Below are positions 24,501 to 32,399 of a DNA stretch of 64,000 nt, piece after piece. The notes under the pieces are model-generated. The model made no database searches, was not told the DNA's origin, and was given only the letters and a program-made list of their open reading frames with translations. Location: assembly GCA_032209605.1 (NCBI GenBank), contig JASFXZ010000010.1, positions 13,227,385-13,291,384 of the forward strand. The letters are read 5' to 3'. How positions within the stretch are numbered: the first letter of the stretch is position 1; the number at the start of each line of letters is the position of its first letter. The translations under genes were made by a program, and so were the position numbers. Source of the DNA: Mactromeris polynyma. Taxonomy: Eukaryota > Mollusca > Bivalvia > Venerida > Mactridae.

Positions 24501-27061
24501 TCTAACAGTCACACATTTAAGAGGTTCACTTCATAACCTATAACAACAACAAAACTGAAGTCCTGTAAGTACACGATACATTTTAGCCTCTGATGTTCGG
24601 GTTTTCTTTTTACCATGCAGTCGAAACCCTACCAGCCCGAGGGCGCTAAACATAGATTCGATTTGGTATGGACTTATTTGAGGTGCATGATCGCTACTAT
24701 CAACATACCCAGTATTTATAATATTTCGTCGTTTGTAAGCAGTAGTAACTGTAGCCCTTAGACAACATTTAACCTTTACTACTTGACGTCTTCATAATAA
24801 TAGATGGTCCTAATTTCTTACATTATCGTTTTGCTACCGGTTAATTTCAGATGGCTCGTCTTACGGATCTGCCTGTAACACTGACCCTGATACATGTGCA
24901 GATGATCCTGCATTAGTCTGTAATGGTAATGTCTGTCAGTGTTCGTCCGATTTCACGTGGGATGGTACTATGTGTGGTAAGTTTCGATTATTACACATTA
25001 TTCAGATTTAGTACAAAACTAAATCATTATTACAATTTGATTCATTTTCCATTGATTTACCATTTGCTATAAAGAATATATTCAATAATATATTACTGAA
25101 TCCTTCTATGCATAAGAAACTGTAGGATATCAATGCGTCTGCAATTTTCCCAACCTTAACACAGAAATTGGACTTATTTCGACCACACCACTAGTTGAAT
25201 CTCTGCCACCACTCACCAACAACCAAATGACCATAAACAGGATTATTCCAGACGAAACATGTCGAGAAACGAAATGATCGGACAAATGATTCCGTCGACG
25301 TAATAAGCTTTCAATCATGTATAAATACTTAAATGTTTGCAACAACGTAACCGGTCTCATTCTGCTCGGCCACAACTGGCGTTGTAGAAACAAGATTCTT
25401 CGTCACCATTTGTAACTTTTAAACCCTGTTGTCAAATATGATCACAAAAAACTTATTTTGTTCATTATTTGTTTATCGGTAACTAGTGACATATACATGC
25501 CTGATTAATTTGAAAGTTCTAGGTAGGGAAGGATATGTTGATGATGGCAGTGGTTATTCCTGAATGCAAAGAGAAGAGGCTGCTGCAAAGAGCTCACACT
25601 TTCTTTATTAATGATATTAAACCGTTGAAAGCGTTCACATATGTGTGTAAAGTCCGTACTTCGCATTCTTCCGTTCCTCAATTCTATTTTGCCAGGACGA
25701 CTCCCACGACCAGCTCATTGTAAGAGCACTACACTGTCACTCGGCTGATCGGGGTTCGACTATCGGGTTGAGCAGGTTACGTTCTTCCGAGAAAATTTGG
25801 CTACGGTTTTCCTCCTCGTGTGGAGAGGTTGTCAGTTGCTTGCGGAAGAGCAAGTTAGTACTGGTTGATAATTGATTTCAGAAAACTGGTAAGGTCAACT
25901 AGTCGCCGTATATGACTAAAATGCGTGGAAAGAAACGGCATAAAACCCGATAAAAAAAGCCAATTATTCCAGGACTCGCTAAGCAAGCCTTCCTTACTCG
26001 GTTTTTAAGTCCATTTGCAGGCATTTATTTTATTTTTTCAACAGTTGGGACTGGTCCATGCGCTCCATGTCATCCGACTACAGGCGGAAACAATGATGAT
26101 GATGACATGACTTGCGATTCTCAGAAAAAAAAATGTCAATGTGGAAATAATAAAGTTCAACACAATGGAGAATGTCGTAAGTATTTGTCGTTATATTGAC
26201 ATTTGAACTTGCTTTACACCAATACAACCGCTCGTTGTGTCTAGGTAGTAGAGTATAATAAAAGTCCAAATAATTAATTATGTTCATTTAAAATGTTATT
26301 TTATTATTTTTATAGCTAACCGTAAAAATTCGAAATTACATGTATTCCATATGATGTGGAAACATTTTCTAGTCGCTTATTGATAAAATGCAACATTTCC
26401 TTACGATGACATTATTAAGAGTTTTGATTCATTCAAAGTCGAATACGAGTTTTTCATGCTAGATACTATTACATTGTTTAAAACAAAATATTTATTCCGT
26501 TACTTAAAACTCTGAAATGTATGTCCAGTTCGAATGAGTATGTGATATTTATGCAAGCCATTTAAAGATAAAAAATAATAAATGGTCGTTGTCGTTTTTT
26601 CGTCCACTCGTTCAATATTGATTCGGTTTTGTATGAAATGTGTGAAACGAAGATTAGGAGAAACTGCCTAGTAAATTTACGTAATAGAAATCAGGGAATT
26701 CATCTTTAGTGCTTCCCGATCAGAAAGTGTGTCACCATATACAAGTATTTAGATTTTAAGTCTCGTTCACGAACCAAATCTTCCAAGAAGAAACTGTCTT
26801 GTAGAGTTAGAGCAATATTGACTTCATTTACACAGGAACGGCATATGTATAAACAATTCTCTGAATAATACGAGTACATGGCGTATTCTATTCGATCCGT
26901 TCTGCTAAGGTTTACAGATGTTATGTTTTATGTTTTTATTATATTATAATTTTAATTCTAACACCCTTTTAACATCTCGTTCGTAACCAGATGGTACAGA
27001 GTGTGGTTCAACCTGTGATCGCAAAAAACGGATACACGTGGAATTGAACTACAAGAATTAA
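446..27061 (+). CDS. ADAM/ADAMTS-like metalloproteinase with tandem EB/EGF-like modules (5' partial, 30 exons)
   Basis: Gene-level entry. Joined exons: 446-580, 1335-1491, 3030-3134, 5279-5312, 5728-5871, 6876-6998, 7337-7462, 7815-7934, nine exon pairs between 8100 and 22845, then 23677-23796, 24851-24976, 26045-26176 and 26991-27061. The sum is 1,221 codons plus a stop with no frame break. The N-terminal part looks like the end of an M12B catalytic domain followed by an ADAM-type cysteine-rich region (QCQ...C, GTPCG, then HCYKGHC). The rest is a chain of small modules with the spacing C..C..C..C-x-C..C, typical of EB or EGF-like repeats. All module introns are phase 1 and all module exons are symmetric, so modules can be gained or lost without breaking the frame. 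The product is probably secreted or extracellular and acts as a protease with a long cysteine-rich stalk; that role is inferred. The zinc-binding HExxH exon and signal peptide lie left of the window. Confidence 0.75.
1335..1491 (+). CDS. Exon: start of ADAM-type cysteine-rich region
   Basis: The acceptor is ttttcag before 1335, and the first T completes the codon left by the previous exon. It encodes 'MGGNNCLRTHQYTEEWNATL' and then 'YTADEQCQNRWGSDSYQC'. The QCQ..(F/W)G..S..C pattern is a hallmark of the ADAMTS-type cysteine-rich region. No strong donor is present. The best fit is gtttgt at 1492, which ends the exon in phase 0 and joins in frame to the exon at 3030, giving the expected C..C spacing. 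Without splicing, the frame runs 11 codons further to a stop at 1525-1527, so a short alternative end is possible. Confidence 0.6.
1702..2692. mobile_element. Nested palindromic MITE with 6-bp target duplication
   Basis: Lies in the intron between 1491 and 3030. Outer inverted arms of about 200 bp begin 'tatggtggtatattactgcc' and end with the near-complement, flanked on both sides by 'ctatcg', a likely target-site duplication. Between the arms are five ~95-bp hairpin units, each starting 'aagtggtaacacgaatctta' and ending with its complement; four are direct and the last is inverted. There is no coding capacity. Short relatives sit at 28909-29115 and 41478-41705. Confidence 0.9.
3030..3134 (+). 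CDS. Exon: ADAM-type cysteine-rich region, middle
   Basis: The acceptor is ttttcag (3023-3029) and the donor gtaata at 3135, phase 0 on both sides. It encodes a Cys-rich stretch ending 'MSGTPCGYAK'. The GTxCG motif is the most recognisable element of ADAM/ADAMTS cysteine-rich regions, and the preceding 'MCSRYINC' fits the usual 'iC..lwC' element. A second possible acceptor (tttccag) lies 10 bases inside the exon but would break the frame. Confidence 0.7.
3135..5278. other. Long intron with repeat remnants
   Basis: This 2.1-kb intron has no supportable gene. It contains a TA-rich run at 4349-4372 and a segment around 4855-5005 that is repeated in inverse orientation at about 47220-47385. The short open frames here have neither coding bias nor splice support. 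Confidence 0.6.
5279..5312 (+). CDS. Exon: end of ADAM-type cysteine-rich region (34 nt microexon-like)
   Basis: Only 34 bases long, with acceptor tatttcag and donor gtaaga. It encodes 'HCYKGHCVLSPG', which completes the family pattern 'GT.CG..kwC..g.C'. It starts in phase 0 and ends in phase 1, which switches the gene into the phase-1 register used by every module exon downstream. The switch marks the border between the protease part and the repeat part of the protein. Confidence 0.7.
5728..5871 (+). CDS. Exon: EB/EGF-like module 1
   Basis: The acceptor is attttag, the donor is gtatgt, and the exon is phase 1 at both ends. It holds six cysteines in the order C-x(6)-C-x(6)-C-x(6)-C-x-C-x(14)-C. 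This is the first complete module after the ADAM-type region, and it has an Asn/Gly-rich loop before the last cysteine. The cysteine pattern is that of EB modules or short EGF-like repeats; I cannot separate the two by eye. Confidence 0.7.
5940..6180 (-). mobile_element. tRNA-derived SINE
   Basis: Read on the minus strand, the head (6180 down to about 6105) looks like a tRNA: 'GGTAGTGCGCTCGACTGC' followed by a B-box-like 'GAGTTCAAACCCC'. The body matches the element at 25690 in reverse, including 'gttgtcagttg' and 'ctagtactggttgg'. It lies in the intron after the exon at 5728. Confidence 0.7.
6876..6998 (+). CDS. Exon: EB/EGF-like module 2
   Basis: Acceptor cgacag and donor gtaaga, phase 1 to phase 1. 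It encodes six cysteines including 'ENTCVCPTLYYNNNGDC'. It has the same module type as the exon at 5728 and clearly diverges in sequence from the amplified array downstream. Confidence 0.7.
7337..7462 (+). CDS. Exon A0: diverged ancestor-like copy of the A module
   Basis: The acceptor is tttcag and the donor gtaagt, phase 1 to phase 1. It begins with the same 'SCLGN.C' as the nine array copies of exon A and has the same seven cysteines, but differs at many codons, for example 'NDSICVCVSG'. The following intron also shares stretches with array introns, such as 'aaacataagagctgttact' near 7538, so A0 and B0 are an older member of the same exon pair. Confidence 0.7.
7815..7934 (+). CDS. Exon B0: diverged B module lacking its last cysteine
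   Basis: The acceptor is tttccag and the exon runs in phase 1. It aligns codon for codon with the array B exons ('LVCGSNGVCQCRSGYLQ'), but the final 'DDDEC' is replaced by 'SRNAS', so this module has five cysteines instead of six. The donor is gttagt, weaker than the gtaagt of the other B exons. Without splicing there, the frame meets a stop within three bases. Confidence 0.6.
8100..9209 (+). CDS. Array unit 1: exons B1 (8100-8219) and A1 (9078-9209)
   Basis: Both exons are flanked by ttttcag/ctttcag acceptors and gtaagt/gtaaga donors and are phase 1 to phase 1. B1 encodes a six-cysteine module ending 'SGYLQDDDEC'. A1 encodes a seven-cysteine module with the six-base 'atggat'-type insertion giving 'CDMDILVC'. 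B1 has the 'HLGD' and 'NNVCQCSSG' variants seen again only at the far end of the array. Confidence 0.8.
9804..10912 (+). CDS. Array unit 2: exons B2 (9804-9923) and A2 (10781-10912)
   Basis: B2 encodes the 'LLGD' and 'NKVCQCPSG' variant shared by units 2 to 6. A2 is identical in protein sequence to A1. Splice sites and phase are intact. Confidence 0.8.
11507..12617 (+). CDS. Array unit 3: exons B3 (11507-11626) and A3 (12486-12617)
   Basis: Exons match unit 2 in sequence. Acceptors ttttcag and ctttcag, donors gtaagt and gtaaga, phase 1 to phase 1. Confidence 0.8.
13212..14323 (+). CDS. Array unit 4: exons B4 (13212-13331) and A4 (14192-14323)
   Basis: Exons match units 2 and 3. The intron between them carries a patch of private changes (around 14030-14130, such as 'agaccgcaatttgtctgtg') that resembles the unit 8 intron, a sign of exchange between distant units. 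Confidence 0.8.
14918..16028 (+). CDS. Array unit 5: exons B5 (14918-15037) and A5 (15897-16028)
   Basis: Exons match units 2 to 4, with intact splice sites and phase. Only scattered single-base changes are seen in the introns. Confidence 0.8.
16623..17733 (+). CDS. Array unit 6: exons B6 (16623-16742) and A6 (17602-17733)
   Basis: B6 matches B2 to B5. A6 has one Val-to-Ile change, giving 'CICASGYF'. The following intron begins to look like units 7 to 9. Confidence 0.8.
18330..19433 (+). CDS. Array unit 7: exons B7 (18330-18449) and A7 (19308-19433)
   Basis: B7 has the 'HFGD', 'DCLLTL' and 'NNVCQCSSG' variants. A7 lacks the two extra codons of units 1 to 6 (reading 'CDNDVCVC'), has 'GFFTNDIGQC', and uses the donor gtacga rather than gtaaga. 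Frame and phase are intact. Confidence 0.8.
20029..21142 (+). CDS. Array unit 8: exons B8 (20029-20148) and A8 (20993-21142, longest copy)
   Basis: B8 is a mosaic: the 5' half matches B7/B9 ('HFGD', 'DCLLTL') and the 3' half matches B2 to B6 ('NKVCQCPSG'). A8 is 150 nt instead of 126 because an 18-base segment coding 'VSCLGN' is present twice in tandem and two more codons are added at the exon start. This gives A8 an eighth cysteine. Frame and phase are kept. Confidence 0.8.
21743..22845 (+). CDS. Array unit 9: exons B9 (21743-21862) and A9 (22720-22845)
   Basis: B9 has 'DDLDCLLTL' and 'NNVCQCSSG'. A9 is the short form and uses the gtacga donor as in A7. The intron after A9 follows the array consensus to about 23287 and then jumps to a fragment of another A exon. 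Confidence 0.8.
23286..23345 (+). pseudogene. Broken fragment of an A exon at the array edge
   Basis: Array intron sequence ends at 'agcgcaatg' and continues directly into the middle of an A exon (coding 'ASGYFTND..'), followed by the usual post-exon sequence. The 5' half of the exon and its acceptor are missing, and the donor reads gatcgtaag in place of gattgtaag. This is the scar of a recombination that closed the array, and it is not expected to be spliced in. Confidence 0.75.
23677..23796 (+). CDS. Exon B10: diverged B module after the array
   Basis: The acceptor is ttttttag, the donor gtaagt, phase 1 to phase 1, and the 120-nt length matches the array B exons. It keeps 'DPC', 'NVCQCP' and the final cysteine, but most other codons differ ('QQNSHCLPCLVCGL'), and it has one extra cysteine in 'LPC'. 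It is the old right-hand neighbour of the amplified region. Confidence 0.7.
23797..24850. other. Intron, no recognised feature
   Basis: AT-rich intron between the exons at 23677 and 24851. No repeat or gene signal was seen beyond short open frames without support. Confidence 0.5.
24851..24976 (+). CDS. Exon: EB/EGF-like module after the array
   Basis: Acceptor atttcag and donor gtaagt, phase 1 to phase 1. It has six cysteines: 'SACNTDPDTC', 'LVCNGNVCQC' and a final 'MC'. Same module class as the B exons, but a separate older lineage. Confidence 0.7.
25690..25985 (+). mobile_element. tRNA-derived SINE, same family as 5940-6180
   Basis: The head contains 'agctcattgtaagagcact' (A box) and 'ggggttcgact' (B box). 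The body includes 'tttggctacggttttcctcc', 'gttgtcagttgcttgc' and 'tagtactggttg', shared with the copy at 5940-6180, and the tail ends near 'aaaacccgataaa'. It lies in the intron before the exon at 26045. Confidence 0.75.
26045..26176 (+). CDS. Exon: last cysteine module, with acidic loop
   Basis: Acceptor caacag and donor gtaagt, phase 1 to phase 1. Six cysteines with 'GPCAPC' near the start, an Asp-rich run (NNDDDD) and a basic 'QKKKCQCG'. It resembles the module class but with a longer loop between the second and third cysteines. Confidence 0.65.
26991..27061 (+). CDS. Terminal coding exon (copy 1 of the segmental duplication)
   Basis: Acceptor aaccag. It encodes 'GTECGSTCDRKKRIHVELNY' and stops with taa at 27059-27061. 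A gtgagt donor eight bases after the stop and a ttttcag acceptor near 27827 suggest a 3'UTR intron, with a possible AATAAA near 28248. The exon lies 75 bases inside the left edge of the segmental duplication, so a second copy exists at 40176. Confidence 0.6.
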
Positions 27062-30000
27062 AAACACTGTGAGTCTGTAGTATTGTAAACAACCATCACT
27101 TCCATATTTACAATTACATATGTACAAGCAATTCTCATTCTAAAATACATTTTTATATTGTGTCATTAATCAGTAAATATATTGGTTTAACATAAATAAA
27201 ATCAAAAGATTGGTAGAAAACGAAATAACAGAATCATGTTACAATGTTTTTGATGTCAGATGTCTAACTTGAAAGACCACTGCGTAGCGGATTGCCGGTG
27301 GTTATCGAAGCTTTTTATATTATGTTGAACAAAATATTCATGAAAAACGATCGGTAAAATATTATGTATCGATATTAAATTCAACCGCCATGAAAGCATT
27401 TTACTAATTTAGAGCACCCGCTAGTCATCTTCCTACAAAATAAGTACATGAACTCGTTTCCTATGATAATGTGTCAGGTAGGTTTTGGCCACTTTGTTGT
27501 TTGAACCCACAGCCTTTCGAATGAATTGGCCTACCACTTGCCAACTCCACTACCGTTCCCTTTATTTAACACAATTTCACAGACTTCTGATGTGTTGCAT
27601 CACTATTTTGGGGAATTTTGTTATCTTTATCAAAATTAGATTTCTAAAGTTGTAAATGTAAATGAATTACAAAGGAATTAACGTGAGGTTTTCCGCTTAT
27701 CATAAGCACACTGTGTCACACTACTCAACCGTTACGTAATCGTAAAATGTCTAGGTCCATTGGTATAGGTTTCTTCTATTTTTTGGCAAGACTACCACTT
27801 ATTATATTCTTATTTTTCTTTTCAGTAATGATGTCCTTGCATTGACAGAAAGTATTCAGTAGAATTTCGTCGCCTTTCAAGAAACATGATACTGATAGAA
27901 TGTGTATACAAGAAACATTTCAAAATCCTAGGACATTATTTCAAGTATTGGAAAAGATCGATACTTTTTTTACTGTTTTTATCACTAAGTGATTAAAACT
28001 GATGTTCCAACGTCATGAGAGAAATGTGACTTATATATTAGTCTAAAATAACGTAATATTAATGTTGTGGTTTTTGTTTTACTTTTTATGTAATGTTTTC
28101 TTTATATCGCTTTCTTTGCTTTTTTCATTCTTATACTAATCATTCAACACGCTTTCATTCAAGAAACACAAAAACTGTTCAGACATCGCTATAGCTTGTT
28201 TACAATTAACATACTGAAACAAATATATACTATGTTGTATTTTAAAAAATAAATAATATTTCTGTACACAAGTCGTCATAGGGACGTCATTTTGATTGTT
28301 TTACCTCATTCTATCTCGGTTGTTGACAACTCCTTCAATTTCCATGCCTCAGCTTTACCGCTTATGTATATCCCCCCCCCTATTTTATGTCATTTACAGC
28401 TATCATTTTTCATGTCGTCTAGTAATTTGGTGTATTTGGGATAGCCATGATTTGTGAATGTGGCCTTCCCTTTCCCGTGATGCTCTATCAAGTTTACTAA
28501 AACCATGCATTACATTTATTTGTTTCAAATCAATGATAAAAATGTTTCCTTATGAATTTTTTTTTATATTTATCTTATCTTATTTTTCTTTACTTATCTA
28601 TACACAGTTAATTGCACTGAATTTTTTTTATTACTCATAGTGGTTTGCAATAACATCAAAACAAATAACATTGAATCAATTAAAAGTTTCAAATGAAGTC
28701 ACAATTTTTTTCGCAATCTGTAAAGATGTTTGAATGTGATTGTGATGTGCTAGTTGTTGATACTTTATTTTTCAATGTTCATACCTCCAACTAATATGTT
28801 TTAAACATTATTGATTTATGATTGCAAATGTAGAATTATTTTATGTTTCAGTTTCAGTACGTTTGTGATTAAAGGTTAATTCTTATTTGATATGCAGGTC
28901 TCATCTATGGTGGCATATTTCTGCCACAAGTTATCTACTTAATTAACTAGATAATTATGTGGTTATCACTATCAGACATTTTTCGTGTTAAGATATTTAT
29001 CTGGCATGAAAATTTATCACGATACTTATCTAGTTAATTAAGTAGTTATCTAGTTTCTTTAACGTGATAACCACATCATTATCTAGATAATTAAGTAGCT
29101 AACTGGTCGCAGATATCAAATAAATGTTTATGTTTCTGTTTCAGTACATTTGTACTTGAGGGTTAATATCTTATTTGATATGCAGGTCTTATCAAATAAA
29201 TATCAGTAACGACACGTGTTCCGTTGTATATTTATCCTTTCGTTGGACCTTTGACGTCGATTAGAATGATAAGATAGTAGTATTTATTCACCAATTATCT
29301 TAACTTTGTATTCACAGCACTTACAAGTATATGCTTTATAAGGTTGGACACGGCAAACGCCGTGTAAGCATAATCCGTTAATTCCGTTAATTCAATCTTC
29401 TCTCTTGTCACTTATTCTCTGATGAAATAAAAATAAGCTCACGTTTGTTGAAAAAAGTGTTCACATTTATGGATATTCACATCATCGTCATGTAACTATT
29501 GTCTCGATTACTGCTGACACATTCATGTCCGCATGGTGTATAGACCGGTAATGTTGTTTTTGTTGACGTTCAATATTCTGAAATCGAATTATGTAAAATT
29601 TCCAGTTAAGACATAAACGATATAAATGTACCTAACAAGAAACCACATCATTTTCTAACAAACTACATGCACAACATAGATCTAGATACAAGTACTAGTC
29701 ACTAAAAAATATGACAGCAACCAAAACCTTAATTATTTGGCATATATTTTAGCACGTATTGCGTTAATTAGAGGAAATCCTAACTTCGTAATACAGGAAA
29801 CGCCGACACAATAACAATGATACAAGGTTACCTTTTTTTCGATATTTTTACAAATCGTACCGTTGTGAAGTAACGTAAGAAATTGCAATAGCAGTATCAA
29901 AGGTATCTACAACCGCTAGCGTAATAAGCTGTAATACGCAGTCAGAAATAAGAGTATTAATACAACTCCTTATGTCGGCAATTAGCATGCACTAAATTGT

Positions 30001-30236
30001 AAAAAGTTCCAACATCTTCAATAAAGAAGTTGAAAAGAAACAACATTACAAGCAGCATCAAATAAAGGAAATCATTGTACGACGTTTAATATGAATAAAG
30101 AATGAAACATTACTCATCATCACACGAAATGTTAGCTGTAATGAAAGACAGATAGATCGGCAAAAACAAATTTCAGATGAAATAGGCTATAAAAGCGTCA
30201 TCCAAGTTTGTAGTTACCTGTGTTTTGTTTGCTCCA
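27062..30236. other. 3' flank of the plus-strand gene and intergenic DNA
   Basis: Holds the probable 3'UTR (possible UTR intron 27070-27827 and AATAAA near 28248), a C-run at 28372, and the MITE at 28909. The two genes around it converge: the plus-strand gene ends at 27061 and the minus-strand peptide gene ends at 30237. No other coding signal was seen. Confidence 0.5.
28909..29115. mobile_element. Short MITE related to the 1702-2692 element (copy 1)
   Basis: Starts 'atggtggcatatttctgcca', contains several copies of the 'aattaactagataattatgt' type and ends 'taactggtcgcagatatca'. Inverted arms share the 'ctagataattatgtggttatcac' theme with their complement. Its partner at 41478-41705 lies at the same place in duplication copy 2, so insertion predates the duplication. 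Confidence 0.65.
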
Positions 30237-31265
30237 TTAGAGTTCAATTCTAGACGGACAACATTCAATAAGACCAGAGCATCTGCCACTTTCATTTGGA
30301 CGTTCAGCTGGGCAAGCTGTTGAACTTGAACTAACGCATTTACACATTTGCTTTGGTCGTTCACCAGTGTCATGATCGATCGATTTACCTAAAGGTTAAC
30401 GATCATATTCGTTCAGTGAAGCAGAAATCAGTCATACTTCAATGTTTCAAATGTTCATTCAACACCATTCATCTACCATACAATGTTCATACCTAAACAC
30501 ATCTGAAAATTACTGCTCTTATTCTAGCTTGACTAAGAGAAATGAACGTTTTATCGTAATTGTACAAACAGGCTAAATAAAAGTGATCTGACTGGTGCGT
30601 GCGCCCACTACTGTAATCAAATCGTGAGAGTACCAGTAATGTTAGAGGAAAATGATTACTGAAGATGATGACTAACTTTAGAATAAATAGTGCGATGCTA
30701 TTTACGAAGTTACACAATAACTGAATTAACAAAGGCAATGACAATGTAACTTACTGTCAATACAGCATCTTCGGTCGCAGTAACCTTTTCTCAAGTCATC
30801 ATTTAAGCATCCATAGCTTTCTGCTACGCAATAACATCCAACAGGTACAAACGAATCCACTTAAACCAAAGCAATTGGTTAACGATGTAATTAAATAAAC
30901 GTAGATTTCTCTCAGAAATATCAACTACATTTCATTAAACAATTATTCGCGAGTTTCGAAGTGTTATTTCATTCTTAAAATGGGACTTATCCAGTTCTTA
31001 GTCGAAATATTGCAAACACGCGATTGTATGTAATATTTCCATACTTGCAAGTAGCCGTTACTTTCATATTTCCTAATTAGTTGATCAATTAATGCACGTC
31101 TCGTATATACATTTACAACACAAGGAAACAATAACAACTTGATCATTGTTGAAACAATGAATCAAATGCTAAAAGAAAAAAATATTACTCACGTGATTTA
31201 GAACTAGAAAATGCCAGACTTGGTAGACAAATGATTAACACTATAATTGTGAATGTCGACGCCAT
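30237..31265 (-). CDS. Small secreted peptide with two six-cysteine motifs (copy 1, apparently intact)
   Basis: Three coding exons on the minus strand: 31265-31193, 30859-30755 and 30388-30237. Phases agree (1, then 1) and the total is 109 residues. Exon 1 starts 'MASTFTIIVLIICLPSLAFS', a clear signal peptide. Exons 2 and 3 each hold one motif: C-Y-C-x6-C-x9-C-x3-CC and C-K-C-x7-C-x10-C-x5-CC. The CxC...CC layout recalls defensin-like and other small disulfide-rich secreted peptides, but spacing alone cannot assign a family. A host-defence or secreted effector role is only an inference. Splice sites are gtgagt/tttaag and gtaagt/ctttag. A TATA-like sequence lies about 125 bases upstream of the ATG. 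Confidence 0.7.
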
Positions 31266-32393
31266 CTTCTTTGTTTGAGTAAAATAAACTATTGCTTAAC
31301 ATGCGATTAAGTGGAAGACTTCGATTTAAAACTTATTACAGCCACTTTGCCTAGAATTCCACGTGCTGCACCCAGACAGTCAAACCACATATATATTAGT
31401 CGATGGGAGCGCAAGTCCGTGAATACGACTGTATCACATGTTTAATGTCAAACACTTTGATTTGTCACAACACCGGTTATCTTTTTGATTTTCATTATCT
31501 TAAATATTGATAAGGGAGCATTTTAAAGCGACAGCTTAATATGGTAACATGTTTTCTGAAATAAAACCAGTTTGTTTTTCAAAATTGTTGTAATGTACAC
31601 GGGAAAGTCAATTTCGTATCATTTACATATATATGGACATCATATCTCCAAATCGCCCTCCGATATTCAACTGAGAAAGTTTTATACATGGTTCAATTAT
31701 TTCACAATCTTTTGTCAACTTTCTCACATATTGAGCTATGTAGAGCTTCGACAAAATGCACCATCATTAAACAAATAAATTTACCTACAAATATTTGCAA
31801 CACAAGCGACGATCGAATTATAAATACATACCCTCAACGTTTTATCTAGTTGGTCAGTATAATAATAATAATAACTTTATTTTACGAAAGTAACCTTTAA
31901 TACCATAGAAAAGAAACAAGTTTTATTTACAATATGGCGTTCAAAATTGACAGAAAATAAATTCACACATAAAATAAACACACATCCAAACATGATATAA
32001 ACACATATCACGTCATAATAAACTACGGTTCTGAAATATGGGGATTTGCCACTTACGAAATATTAGAACGTACTTGTTATATTTCTTTGCACAATTCACG
32101 CCACATGAAAATAACTAAATCTGTGTAGCTTATGTACACTGTGTATTTGATAGTAAACCATACATATCCATATTATTTTTTTAACGAGTACTTAATAGGG
32201 TAAGTACCGGTAAACGTACTAGAAAACGGTATATATATAAAATGGTAGATCAGAGTAAACAAGCAAATTTCTTCCTTGCTGCTGTCTCTATTGATGAGCG
32301 ACCAAGTGCATGTTTTACACAAAATATCATTCAGAGACAGACAAACAGTATGCATTTGCTATCTCGAGTCCAAATTCGAAGAACATCCCAAAC
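31266..32393. other. Intergenic stretch between the peptide and membrane protein genes
   Basis: Contains the peptide gene promoter region and an 'ataataataataactttatt' low-complexity run near 31861. No splice-supported coding sequence was found on either strand. Confidence 0.5.
31388..31397 (-). promoter_or_regulatory. TATA-like element of the peptide gene, copy 1
   Basis: On the minus strand 'taatatatat' lies about 125 bases upstream of the ATG at 31265. The sequence around it ('cgactaatatatatgtgg') is conserved in copy 2 near 44062-44071. Position fits a core promoter plus a ~90-base leader. Confidence 0.4.
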
Positions 32394-32399
32394 TTTATT
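32394..32399 (-). terminator. AATAAA overlapping the stop codon of the membrane protein gene
   Basis: On the minus strand the end reads 'CCTCAATAAAG', so the TAA stop sits inside an AATAAA polyadenylation signal. Copy 2 has the same arrangement near 45080. If used, the 3'UTR would be very short. Confidence 0.4.
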
